From contig NZ_HG326652.1 of assembly GCF_000308295.2 (NCBI RefSeq), positions 2,452,818 through 2,516,817 of the forward strand: a stretch of DNA of 64,000 nt. Reading direction: 5' to 3'. The notes beneath the pieces were generated by a model. That model saw nothing but the letters and a program-made list of their open reading frames with translations, was not told the origin of the DNA and searched no databases. Shown here piece by piece: positions 15,466-24,775 of the stretch (position 1 is the stretch's first letter; the number at the start of each line of letters is the position of its first letter). A program made the position numbers and the translations under genes. This DNA is from Afipia birgiae 34632. GTDB lineage: Bacteria; Pseudomonadota; Alphaproteobacteria; Rhizobiales; Xanthobacteraceae.

Positions 15466-17187
15466 CTAAAGGTTCTTGATGAACCCGGCGTCAATCAGCA
15501 AGCGATTGAAGCGCCGCGCCTCAGCCCCGTCCTTGCAGGAGTAAAACAGCCCCTTGCAGCGGAGCATGATCTTCTTCTGCTCCTCGAAAGACGGATCGAG
15601 CGGAATACCGGCGGCATCCTGAACCACCAGCGGCAAATAGGCCGCGTCGATGGTTTCCATCGCAGTCGGGCTGCCAACCGGTTTGAAGTTGACCGAGTCG
15701 ATGGCGTAGTAGGTCGCGTAATATCGCGGATCATAGACCATCAGCCGCTTGGCAATGTCATCCTCGGTCAGATTTGGCTCGATGATGAGCGACGAGAATT
15801 CCGGCTGGTGATCGCCATAACGCACGATCAAAAACGGTTCAGTTGGAAACTGCTTCTTCAGCTTCGTAACAAACGCGTTGTAGTCCTGCGCGCTCATGGT
15901 CTGGCGGCGCAGGTATTCATCAATCTTCGGCTCGTTACCAAGGGTGCGCCAAGCCGGCGTCTGCTCCGGGCGGAAAGTGGACACCCAAGGGAAGTGATTG
16001 GCGCCGAGATAGACATACATGAAGACCGGCGTGCCCTGCTTCTCCTGCGACAGCAGCCGGACTGCGTTGTCATAGAAGAAGCCGTCGGTCTCGATACCTT
16101 TCGCGCCGAGATCGCGTGCGTCGTAGAATTTCTGGATGCCGGTGGTGGTCTGGAAAGTTCGCGCGCTCATGAACGCGCCGTAGGCGGGATAGAGCGATAC
16201 AGTGCTGTAGCCACAGCGGCGCAACGCCAGCGGCAGACCGCGCTCGACCCGGCCGGATGCGATGCGGGTCACGAAATACGAGAACCGCCCGAACGAGCGC
16301 GACGAAAGACCGGTTAGCACGTTGTATTCCGTCAGCCAACTCGAGCCGCCGTTGCTTTCAGCGAGAAACTTTCGCGTCTTGCCGTCGCCAGACGTGAAAT
16401 GCCTGCCGTAACCGGCAGGCACCTTGATCTGCGGCGCCGAGCGGATGTCGTAGCTCGATTCATCATGGATCATGATGATATGCGGACGCCGCCCTGCCGG
16501 ATGGCACGCTTCTTCCAAGGGAAGCTTCAGGCGCTCGAGCGCGGCCGCGTCGGATTCCATAAACCCGCCATTAGCGAAATCGGACACCGCTATCACGCCG
16601 GAGCGCGCGAACTTTGAGATGTAGTTGTCTGCGTAATATCCGCGCCAGTCTTCCTGCGGCCAGGTCAGCGAGAAGCCCGCGAGTCCCGCAATACAGACGA
16701 GCGCCGTGACCGCCGCCGGCAACCGGCGGATGCGAAATGGGTCGAGCCGCCACAGGGCAATCATCAAGGGAACGATCAGCAACGCTGAAATCACCGCGGA
16801 CCAGCGCAGGTTCGGGAAGATCGTGAACAGGAACGCGATGCTATCGCGGTCGATCATCATGAGATCGACGAAGTTGACGGTCATCTGCACGATGTCGTGC
16901 TTGAGGCGCGACAGCAGCACCAGCACAACAATCATCGTCAGCGACAGCGCGCCTGACAGCGCAGGCCGCCGCAGCAACGCGATCCACGAAAAATTCAACG
17001 CTCCCCAGCACAGCAGGAAGACGAGACGCGAGCCGAAATCCGTTTCGGTTTGCAGCAAAATGCCAAGGGCCGCGAGATGCGGCATCGCCACCGCGAGAAG
17101 CCGCCAATACCCGACAGGTGCAAGAGCGCCCGTGACCGCGCTTGCGGGAGGCAGCGTAGGCGGTACTGAGGTCGGCGGGGGCAACAT
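15466..17187 (-). CDS. LTA-synthase-like membrane sulfatase/phosphoglycerol transferase (copy A)
   Basis: This paralogue lies 18 bases upstream of copy B and shares its layout: N-terminal helices, IIMIHDESSYDIRS around the nucleophile, GANHFPW, VRYGDHQPE, and the end FNRLLIDAGFIKNL. The nucleophile neighbourhood differs slightly (DESSYD versus DESSFD). The start is taken as ATG 17185-17187; an in-frame GTG at 17214 has AGGA close upstream and would add nine residues. The two genes probably form one transcript and may act on related envelope substrates. Confidence 0.88.
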   Translation of the reverse strand: MLPPPTSVPPTLPPASAVTGALAPVGYWRLLAVAMPHLAALGILLQTETDFGSRLVFLLCWGALNFSWIALLRRPALSGALSLTMIVVLVLLSRLKHDIVQMTVNFVDLMMIDRDSIAFLFTIFPNLRWSAVISALLIVPLMIALWRLDPFRIRRLPAAVTALVCIAGLAGFSLTWPQEDWRGYYADNYISKFARSGVIAVSDFANGGFMESDAAALERLKLPLEEACHPAGRRPHIIMIHDESSYDIRSAPQIKVPAGYGRHFTSGDGKTRKFLAESNGGSSWLTEYNVLTGLSSRSFGRFSYFVTRIASGRVERGLPLALRRCGYSTVSLYPAYGAFMSARTFQTTTGIQKFYDARDLGAKGIETDGFFYDNAVRLLSQEKQGTPVFMYVYLGANHFPWVSTFRPEQTPAWRTLGNEPKIDEYLRRQTMSAQDYNAFVTKLKKQFPTEPFLIVRYGDHQPEFSSLIIEPNLTEDDIAKRLMVYDPRYYATYYAIDSVNFKPVGSPTAMETIDAAYLPLVVQDAAGIPLDPSFEEQKKIMLRCKGLFYSCKDGAEARRFNRLLIDAGFIKNL

Positions 17188-17411
17188 GCCTTTGACGCGA
17201 ACTACACCCGGCACTGTCCTGACGCCTTTACTGGCGGCGGCCAGGAGGCAAACCGTGCGGCCGGTAACCGCGACGTGTCACAAAATCGTAGTAGAACCGT
17301 CATAGACGCGCAACTTGATCTTTAGCCGCAGGGGTTTACCGGCGCTGTTCAGCACCTGTTCAGCCCCCGGAGACGTACTGGAGCTGGGATTTGCCCCGGC
17401 ACTGCACAACG

Positions 17412-17439
17412 AAAATGGGGCCGCGAAGGCGGCCCCATT
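17412..17439 (-). terminator. Intrinsic terminator after ilvC
   Basis: A nine-base-pair GC-rich stem (TGGGGCCGC/GCGGCCCCA, loop of four) is followed on the reverse strand by TTTTC. It lies about 45 bases beyond the ilvC stop. Confidence 0.85.
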
Positions 17440-17482
17440 GACGAGTGCTTGCGTTCCCGTTTGGGGGGGGGGAAGCGGACGA

Positions 17483-18643
<1,161 letters not shown>

Positions 18644-19249
18644 TCAAGGCTCCTTCAGAACGGGGTAGAGCGAGGCCAGCAGAAGCAAGGCCATAACGAC
18701 GTTGAAAATACGGACCGCACGGGGGGACTTCACCAGTGCCTGCAGCGAGGTACCGAGAAGCACCCAGGTCAGAGACGAGCCCAGCCCGATCAGGAACAGC
18801 AGGATCGAGAGCGCGGCGATGTTCAGCGGATAGGCCGCGATGGCGGCGTAGGCGGTAATCGCGCCCACCGCGATCACCCAGCCCTTGACGTTAACCCACT
18901 GGAACATCGCAGCGCCGAGGAACGTCATCGGCTTGCCCTCCCCGGCTCCGCCGGTATCCGCAGGACCGGACAGCGCAATCGCGATGGCGAGGTAAGTCAG
19001 GTAAGCCGCGCCTGCATATTTCAGGACGGTATGCAGCACCGGATAGGCCGCGAACACCGCGCCGAGGCCGAGCCCGATGACGGCGACCAGAAACGAGAAG
19101 CCGATGGTGACGCCCGCGACATGCGGCAGCGTGCGGCGAAATCCATAGTTCAAACCGGACGCCATCAGCATGATGTTGTTCGGCCCTGGCGTGAACAGGG
19201 CTGCTGCGGCGAAAGCGATAAACGCAATGACGAGCTGCTGCGAGATCAT
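18644..19249 (-). CDS. LysE/RhtB family amino-acid exporter
   Basis: A 201-residue inner-membrane protein with six hydrophobic segments. It has the LysE-family N-terminal motif AALFTPGPNNIMLMASGLNYG and FQWVNVKGWVIA in the middle. Such proteins export amino acids or derivatives. The start is ATG 19247-19249; an in-frame TTG at 19267 would overlap eamA. It begins four bases after the EamA stop and sits between ilvN and ilvC, so export of branched-chain amino acids or their intermediates is a fair guess, not a demonstrated role. Confidence 0.9.
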   Translation of the reverse strand: MISQQLVIAFIAFAAAALFTPGPNNIMLMASGLNYGFRRTLPHVAGVTIGFSFLVAVIGLGLGAVFAAYPVLHTVLKYAGAAYLTYLAIAIALSGPADTGGAGEGKPMTFLGAAMFQWVNVKGWVIAVGAITAYAAIAAYPLNIAALSILLFLIGLGSSLTWVLLGTSLQALVKSPRAVRIFNVVMALLLLASLYPVLKEP

Positions 19250-19253
19250 GACA

Positions 19254-20126
19254 TCAGGCCACTTCAACGAGGGGCGGCGGACGGCGCGAAAGCAACATGA
19301 CGGCGATACCCAGCACCACGACGATCATGCCGGTCAGGCGCAAGGGACCGAACGTCTCGCCGAACACGATACTGGATGTACCTGCACCGAAGAAGGGCAC
19401 TAGGAGCGCGAATGGCACCACCTGCGCGGCGGAGTATCTGCCCAGCAGCCGGCCCCAGATCCAGTAGCCCAGCGTCGTCCCGAGCAGCGCCAGCGCCAGC
19501 ACACACGACGCCGCCAGAAGCGACATATGCGTCAACGCGTGCCAGGTGACGGCGGGCCCCTCGATAGTCAGCAGGATCACAAGCAACGGCAGCATCGCCA
19601 GCAAGCCTATCCACGCAAACAGATTGAGCATCGACACGCCCTGCGCGCGGCGCAGCAGCAGGTTGGAAATTGCAAAGCTGACCGGCGCGGTCATCGCCAT
19701 CGAAAACGCCCAGACACTAAAATCGTAGCCAACGGTGAAGCAGATCAGCAGCAATCCGCACATCGCGATCGCGATCCCAAGCACCTGAAGCCGCGTCGGC
19801 AGCTCGCGCAGGAAGATGGCCGCGAAAGCCACCGTGAACAGCGCCTGACTCTGCACGATGACAGCCGTCAATCCGGCCGGCACGCCATGGGCCAGACCAT
19901 AGGTCTGTGCGAGGAACTGCGCGACCAGCAGCCAGCTGATCGCAACGATCAGCCCCCATGACAATTTGGGAGGCGGCAGAAATAGGCACGGCAGCGCCGT
20001 GATGCCGAAGCGCAGCGCCGTCAGCAGCGTCGCCGACATCTCATCGACCGCAATCCGGGTCAGCACGAAGCCAACTCCCCAAATCACGGCCACGGCGATG
20101 GCCAATGCGATATCGATCGGTTTCAT
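19254..20126 (-). CDS. EamA/DMT family transporter
   Basis: A 290-residue protein with ten predicted helices and two EamA repeats. The first opens AIAVAVIWGVGFVLTRIAV. The second carries LGYWIWGRLLGRYSAAQVVPFALLVP, near a conserved GxxxxGE turn (GTSSIVFGETFGPL). DMT proteins of this kind usually export metabolites or amino acids. It lies 18 bases downstream of ilvN on the same strand and four bases before the LysE-like gene, pointing to cotranscription. Confidence 0.9.
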   Translation of the reverse strand: MKPIDIALAIAVAVIWGVGFVLTRIAVDEMSATLLTALRFGITALPCLFLPPPKLSWGLIVAISWLLVAQFLAQTYGLAHGVPAGLTAVIVQSQALFTVAFAAIFLRELPTRLQVLGIAIAMCGLLLICFTVGYDFSVWAFSMAMTAPVSFAISNLLLRRAQGVSMLNLFAWIGLLAMLPLLVILLTIEGPAVTWHALTHMSLLAASCVLALALLGTTLGYWIWGRLLGRYSAAQVVPFALLVPFFGAGTSSIVFGETFGPLRLTGMIVVVLGIAVMLLSRRPPPLVEVA

Positions 20127-20144
20127 GGGACAGGACGGGTGTGA

Positions 20145-20702
20145 CTACGTTGCGTCCGGTCCACGGGCGATGGCGGCAACGCCGGTACGCGACACCTCGA
20201 CCAGACCGAGCGGGATCATCAGGTTGATGAACTGATCGATCTTGGCGGTCCCGCCGGTGATCTCAAACACGAAGCTCTCGGTCGTCGCATCGATCACGCG
20301 CGCGCGGAACGCCTCCGACAGCCGGAGCGCCTCCATTCGCAGATCGCCGGTGCCCTTGACCTTCACCATCGCCAGTTCGCGTTCAATGGCGCGGCCGGTG
20401 AGCGTCATATCGACCACACGGTAGACCGGGATCATGCGATCGAGCTGGTGCTTGATCTGCTGGATCACCATCGGCGTGCCGGTGGTGACGATGGTGATGA
20501 GCGACATGTGTTTGGCGTGCTCGGTTTCGGACACCGTGAGACTGTCGATGTTGTAGCCGCGGCCGGAAAACAGACCGATCACGCGCGCAAGCACGCCCGG
20601 CTCATTCTGCACGAGCACCGACAGCGTATGCGTCTCGTTCGGATCGTGCCGATCCTCCATGAAGTAGGCGGATGCGGGCTGTTCCATTGTCTCTGCTTTC
20701 AT
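20145..20702 (-). CDS. ilvN: Acetolactate synthase small (regulatory) subunit
   Basis: The small subunit activates the catalytic subunit and confers valine feedback. The N-terminal ACT domain reads HTLSVLVQNEPGVLARVIGL followed by FSGRGYNIDSLTVSETE. The C-terminal ALS domain carries AMVKVKGTGDLRMEALRL and VFEITGGTAKIDQFI. The ATG at 20702 lies two bases after the ilvI stop; a GTG at 20708 overlaps that stop, and an ATG at 20687 (MEQPASAYF) is the likely start in relatives. Tight spacing implies coupling with ilvI. Confidence 0.96.
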   Translation of the reverse strand: MKAETMEQPASAYFMEDRHDPNETHTLSVLVQNEPGVLARVIGLFSGRGYNIDSLTVSETEHAKHMSLITIVTTGTPMVIQQIKHQLDRMIPVYRVVDMTLTGRAIERELAMVKVKGTGDLRMEALRLSEAFRARVIDATTESFVFEITGGTAKIDQFINLMIPLGLVEVSRTGVAAIARGPDAT

Positions 20703-20704
20703 GA

Positions 20705-22483
20705 TCACACCAGCGCCTTGCCGCCGGCGAACGCCGCCGCGGTTGCTTCCTCGTTTGCTTCCGCGGGAAGCAACATCTCGTTATGGGCCTTGCCCGACGG
20801 AATCATCGGGAAGCAGTTTTCGAGCGCCGCGACGCGGCAGTCGAACAGCACCGGCTTCTTGACCTTGATCATCTCGTTGATCGCGCCGTCGAGATCACCG
20901 GGCTTGATCACCTGAAGCCCGACACAACCGAAGGCATCGGCCAGCTTGACGAAGTCCGGCAACGCTTCCGAGTAGGAATGCGACAGCCGGTTGCCATGCA
21001 GCAGTTGCTGCCACTGGCGCACCATGCCCATGTACTGGTTGTTGAGGATGAAGATCTTGATCGGCAGTTCGTACTGAACCGCGCTCGACATCTCCTGCAT
21101 CGTCATCTGCACCGAGGCATCGCCCGCGATGTCGATCACAAGGCTGTCGGGATGCGCCACCTGCACGCCCAGCGCCGCCGGCAGACCGTAGCCCATGGTG
21201 CCGAGACCGCCGGAGGTCATCCAGCGGTGCGGCTCCTCAAAACCGAAGAACTGCGCTGCCCACATCTGATGCTGACCGACTTCCGTCGTGATGTAGGTGT
21301 CGTGATTTTTGGTCAGCTCAAACAGCCGCTGGATCGCATACTGCGGCAGGATGATGTCGTCGTTTTTCTTGTAGGCCAGCGAATTGCGCGCGCGCCAGCG
21401 TCCAATCTCGAACCACCAAGGGTCGATCTTCGGCCTTTGTGCTTCGGCCTTGAACACCGTCAGGATGTCGCCCAGCACATTGGCCACATCACCGATGATC
21501 GGCACATCAACGCGGATGTTCTTGTTGATCGACGATGGATCGATGTCGATATGGATCTTCTTCGAGTTCGGCGAGAACGCGTCAGTGCGACCGGTGATGC
21601 GGTCATCGAAACGCGCACCCACGCACAACATCACATCGCAATCGTGCATCGCCATGTTGGCTTCGTAGGTGCCGTGCATGCCCAGCATGCCGAGCCAGTT
21701 CTTGCCCGACGCCGGGTACGCGCCGAGGCCCATCAACGTCGAGGTGATCGGAAAGCCGGTGACCTCGACCAGTTCGCGCAACAGCTTGGAGGCTTCCCGG
21801 CCGGAATTGATAACGCCGCCGCCGGAATAGATCACCGGACGCCGTGCCGAAGCGAGCAGCGCGACGGCCTTGCGGATCTGCGCGGCATCGCCCTTCACGC
21901 GCGGATTGTAGGAAATATGCACGTCCGATTTGCGCGGCGGATGATAGGTGCCGGTCGCGAACTGCACGTCTTTCGGCACGTCCACCACCACCGGGCCGGG
22001 ACGGCCCGTGGTCGCGACGTAGAACGCTTCATGCAGCACCTGCGGCAAATCCTCGATCCGGCGCACCAGCCAGTTGTGCTTGGTACAGGGCCGCGTGATG
22101 CCGACGGTGTCGCATTCCTGGAACGCGTCGTTGCCAATCAGATGCGTGGGAACCTGTCCGGTGATGCAGACCAGCGGAATCGAGTCCATCAGCGCGTCGG
22201 TCAGCGGCGTCACCATGTTGGTCGCGCCCGGACCAGATGTCACCAGTGCAACGCCCGGCAAACCCGTGGAACGGGCGTAGCCCTCCGCTGCATGGCCTGC
22301 GCCCTGCTCGTGCCGCACCAGAATGTGCTCGACATCGCTCTGCTGGAAGATCTCGTCGTAGATCGGAAGCACCGCGCCACCGGGGTAGCCGAAGATGTGC
22401 TTGACCCCGTGATCCTTGAGCGCGCGAACGATCATCGCCGCGCCGGTCATCTGGTTGGGATCGTGTGCCTTGCTGTCACTCAT
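20705..22483 (-). CDS. ilvI: Acetolactate synthase large (catalytic) subunit
   Basis: This 592-residue ThDP enzyme makes acetolactate or acetohydroxybutyrate. Three domains are visible. The N-terminal pyrimidine domain has HIFGYPGGAVLPIYDE and catalytic Glu in VRHEQGAGHAAEGYAR. The central FAD-type domain starts near residue 210 (RPVIYSGGGVINSG). The C-terminal diphosphate domain has IDIAGDASVQMTMQE and NNQYMGMVRQWQQ. It follows a leader ORF and attenuator-like terminator about 100 bases upstream, so transcription probably responds to branched-chain aminoacyl-tRNA levels. Confidence 0.97.
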   Translation of the reverse strand: MSDSKAHDPNQMTGAAMIVRALKDHGVKHIFGYPGGAVLPIYDEIFQQSDVEHILVRHEQGAGHAAEGYARSTGLPGVALVTSGPGATNMVTPLTDALMDSIPLVCITGQVPTHLIGNDAFQECDTVGITRPCTKHNWLVRRIEDLPQVLHEAFYVATTGRPGPVVVDVPKDVQFATGTYHPPRKSDVHISYNPRVKGDAAQIRKAVALLASARRPVIYSGGGVINSGREASKLLRELVEVTGFPITSTLMGLGAYPASGKNWLGMLGMHGTYEANMAMHDCDVMLCVGARFDDRITGRTDAFSPNSKKIHIDIDPSSINKNIRVDVPIIGDVANVLGDILTVFKAEAQRPKIDPWWFEIGRWRARNSLAYKKNDDIILPQYAIQRLFELTKNHDTYITTEVGQHQMWAAQFFGFEEPHRWMTSGGLGTMGYGLPAALGVQVAHPDSLVIDIAGDASVQMTMQEMSSAVQYELPIKIFILNNQYMGMVRQWQQLLHGNRLSHSYSEALPDFVKLADAFGCVGLQVIKPGDLDGAINEMIKVKKPVLFDCRVAALENCFPMIPSGKAHNEMLLPAEANEEATAAAFAGGKALV

Positions 22484-22584
22484 GGTTCGCTCCGGGGCGC
22501 TTGTCGCGCAGATTTGGTCGAGGCTTTCCTTAACGCATGACCTGATCTGAAAACCGCTTCACACTTTTCAGGGTCATGCCCGAA

Positions 22585-22610
22585 ATAAAAAAGGGCCCGA
22601 GAGGACCCTT
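22585..22610 (-). terminator. Attenuator terminator before ilvI
   Basis: Read on the reverse strand, AAGGGTCC-TCTC-GGGCCCTT forms an eight-base-pair stem (one G-U pair) followed at once by a T run. It lies between the leader ORF and ilvI, about 100 bases before the ilvI start, where a transcription attenuator belongs. Confidence 0.85.
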
Positions 22611-22628
22611 CACACACCGCCTTGTCGT

Positions 22629-22649
22629 GGGTAGCCGTCAGCTACCCCC
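22629..22649 (-). promoter_or_regulatory. Hairpin over the ilv leader stop codon
   Basis: GGGTAGC and GCTACCC form a perfect seven-base-pair stem around a short loop. It includes the end of the leader ORF and its TGA. A translating or stalled ribosome would disrupt it, so it fits the pause or anti-antiterminator hairpin of an attenuator. Confidence 0.65.
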
Positions 22650-22703
22650 AGCGGTGCGCCAGGGTACGACGATAATAAGGAGACTGGTAACTTTATTGCG
22701 CAT
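22638..22703 (-). CDS. ilvIN operon leader peptide
   Basis: A 21-codon reverse-strand ORF starting ATG 22703-22701 has the sequence MRNKVTSLLIIVVPWRTAGG plus a final Ser. The six consecutive codons Leu-Leu-Ile-Ile-Val-Val match the three end products of the ilv pathway. It is followed by a hairpin over its stop, an intrinsic terminator and then ilvI. This is the classic arrangement of branched-chain attenuation. The ribosome site is weak (CGAAGACGATA). It begins 56 bases after the miaA stop on the same strand. Confidence 0.85.
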   Translation of the reverse strand: MRNKVTSLLIIVVPWRTAGGS

Positions 22704-22758
22704 TATCGTCTTCGAGTTTCCAAAGGTTGCGCGGGTTATACGATCCAAATGGCGAAAG

Positions 22759-23748
22759 TCAAGCCCGCACCGGCTTGGAAAGACTAGCCGGTTCCAGAGC
22801 ATTCCGCGATAGCGAAAGTGCACGGGTGAGCCATTCGCGGGCCGCATCGGGGGCGACCCATCCAAATTCCGGCAATTGGTGCCTGAACCATGTGAACTGC
22901 CGCTTGGCGTAGTGTCGGGTGTCTGTCTGACCAATCTCGATGGCCTTCTCGCGCGTAAGATCCCCCGCGAGATACCGGATCATGGCCGGCACGCCGTGCG
23001 CCTTCATCGCCGGCAGGATCGGATCGAGCTTGCGCTCAGCCAGCGCCGCAACCTCGTCCAGCGCGCCGCCATCGAACATCATCGTGAAACGACGATCGAT
23101 ACGCGCGTAGAGTTCGTTGCGATCCGGCGCGAGAAAAACAGCCACGGTCCCCTCAGTCGGCAACAAGGGCGGCAGTCCCTCGCTATGCCAGTCTGGCAGC
23201 GCGCGGCCGGTGGCTTCGATCACTTCCAGCGCGCGCGCGATGCGTGCGCTGTCGCGCGGCTTGAGCTTGTCGCCCGAAACCGGATCACGCCGCGCCAGTT
23301 CCGCATGCAGCGTCTCGACGCCGTCCCGTTCCATGCGTGCGCGCACGCTGTCGCGCACCTCCTGCGGGATCGGCGGCACGGCAGACAGTCCTCGTGTCAG
23401 CGCCTTGAAATACAATCCGGTACCCCCGATGAAGATCGGGAGGCGATTGTCGGCCCGCGCCTCAGCCAGCACCGCTGCAGCATCGGTCACCCATGACCCC
23501 GCCGAGCAGTTCACCGCAGCATCGCAATAGCCATACAGCCGGTGCGGAACACGCGCCTCTTCTTCCGGCGTCGGCCGCGCCGTGATGATCCGCAAGTCCC
23601 GATAAACCTGCATGGAATCGGTGTTGATGACGATGCCGCCCGTCGCTTCGGCAAGAGCAAGCGCCAGCGCCGACTTGCCGCTGGCCGTCGGCCCTGCGAT
23701 AAGCACGGCCTTGGTGCCGCCCTTCCCCTCTACGCCATCTGTCAACAT
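22759..23748 (-). CDS. miaA: tRNA dimethylallyltransferase
   Basis: MiaA adds the isopentenyl group to A37 of tRNAs that read U-starting codons. The 329-residue protein has the P-loop [14 protein letters not shown] near residue 19, [25 protein letters not shown] and, near the C-terminus, [15 protein letters not shown]. Length and motifs are normal. It is divergent from serB, with only nine bases between the two start codons. It is followed on its own strand by the ilv leader, so part of the ilv transcript could arise from its promoter. Confidence 0.96.
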   Translation of the reverse strand: MLTDGVEGKGGTKAVLIAGPTASGKSALALALAEATGGIVINTDSMQVYRDLRIITARPTPEEEARVPHRLYGYCDAAVNCSAGSWVTDAAAVLAEARADNRLPIFIGGTGLYFKALTRGLSAVPPIPQEVRDSVRARMERDGVETLHAELARRDPVSGDKLKPRDSARIARALEVIEATGRALPDWHSEGLPPLLPTEGTVAVFLAPDRNELYARIDRRFTMMFDGGALDEVAALAERKLDPILPAMKAHGVPAMIRYLAGDLTREKAIEIGQTDTRHYAKRQFTWFRHQLPEFGWVAPDAAREWLTRALSLSRNALEPASLSKPVRA

Positions 23749-23757
23749 CGAGCCGTC

Positions 23758-24651
23758 ATGTCTCTCGTCGTCACGCTGATCTGCAATCCCGCCGAGCCCG
23801 AGCTCGACTCGACCGCGATTGATGCCGCGCGCTCCGCGCTGCCCTCGCCCGAACGTGGCGACTGGCTGTTCGAGGGCGTCGCCGCCGACATCCGCTTTAG
23901 CAGCACCGACGACATTCGCACAATTTCAGGCCGCTTGCGCGAGGCCCTGAATGGCATCCGCGCCGATGTCGTGGTGCAGCCGCAGCTCGACCGGCGAAAG
24001 AAGCTCCTGCTGGCGGACATGGATTCAACCATGATCGGCCAGGAGTGTATCGACGAACTCGCCGACTTCGCCGGTCTCAAGACGCACGTCGCCGCCATCA
24101 CCGAGCGCGCCATGCGCGGCGAAATCGAATTCGAGCCGGCGCTCCGCGAGCGCGTGGCGCTGCTGAAGGATCTTCCGGTCACGGTGGTCGATGAAGTGCT
24201 CAAGAGCCGCATCACGCTGACGCCGGGCGCGGTCGAACTGGTCCGCACCATGCGCGCGCACGGCGCCTATACCTGCCTCGTCTCGGGCGGCTTCACGCTG
24301 TTCACCAAACGTGTCGCCGAACTGATCGGATTTCAGGAAAACCGCGCCAACGAGCTGTTGACCGAGAACGGCAAACTGACCGGACTGGTCGCCGAGCCGA
24401 TTTTGGGACGCGAAGCAAAGCTCGCGACGCTGATGGACCTGCTCGAGTCCTTCGATCTCGACGACCTGGACACGATGGTGGTCGGCGACGGCGCCAACGA
24501 TCTCGCCATGATTGAACGGGCTGGGGTCGGCGTCGCCTACCACGCCAAGCCCGCAGTTGGGGCGGCGGCCGGGGCGCGGATTGATCACGGCGATCTCACC
24601 GCGCTGCTCTACATGCAGGGCTACAAGCGCAACGAGTTCGTGACAGGCTAA
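23758..24651 (+). CDS. serB: Phosphoserine phosphatase
   Basis: SerB releases serine from phosphoserine, the last step of serine synthesis. From ATG 23758 the protein is 297 residues. It has an N-terminal ACT-like region ([19 protein letters not shown]) and a HAD domain with [20 protein letters not shown] (nucleophile Asp87), [10 protein letters not shown] and [13 protein letters not shown] longer in-frame extension upstream overlaps miaA on the other strand and was not used. Confidence 0.96.
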   Translation: MSLVVTLICNPAEPELDSTAIDAARSALPSPERGDWLFEGVAADIRFSSTDDIRTISGRLREALNGIRADVVVQPQLDRRKKLLLADMDSTMIGQECIDELADFAGLKTHVAAITERAMRGEIEFEPALRERVALLKDLPVTVVDEVLKSRITLTPGAVELVRTMRAHGAYTCLVSGGFTLFTKRVAELIGFQENRANELLTENGKLTGLVAEPILGREAKLATLMDLLESFDLDDLDTMVVGDGANDLAMIERAGVGVAYHAKPAVGAAAGARIDHGDLTALLYMQGYKRNEFVTG

Positions 24652-24700
24652 CCGGCGTCGGCGCGCCTGGCTCCCCGAATTTTGGCAGACAAAAACGCAA

Positions 24701-24721
24701 TGCCCGGCACAAGGCCGGGCA
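24701..24721. terminator. Bidirectional terminator or palindromic repeat between serB and the Do protease
   Basis: An eight-base-pair stem (TGCCCGGC/GCCGGGCA, five-base loop) sits between convergent genes. On the reverse strand it is followed by GCGTTTTTG and on the forward strand by a T-rich stretch. It may also belong to a dispersed palindrome family, which a genome-wide search would show. Confidence 0.65.
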
Positions 24722-24775
24722 TGACGAGTTTTCTTTCGAACTCCGGCGCGCCCAAAGCACGCCCGGAATGCCGTC

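Noticed and set aside
17463-17472. Run of ten G residues as a phase-variable tract
   Set aside because: It lies between the ilvC stop and its terminator, outside any coding start or promoter I can see, so switching has no evident target.
20783-22540. Forward open frame of 585 codons
   Set aside because: Antisense to the complete ilvI gene; composition is His/Arg/Asp-rich without motifs.
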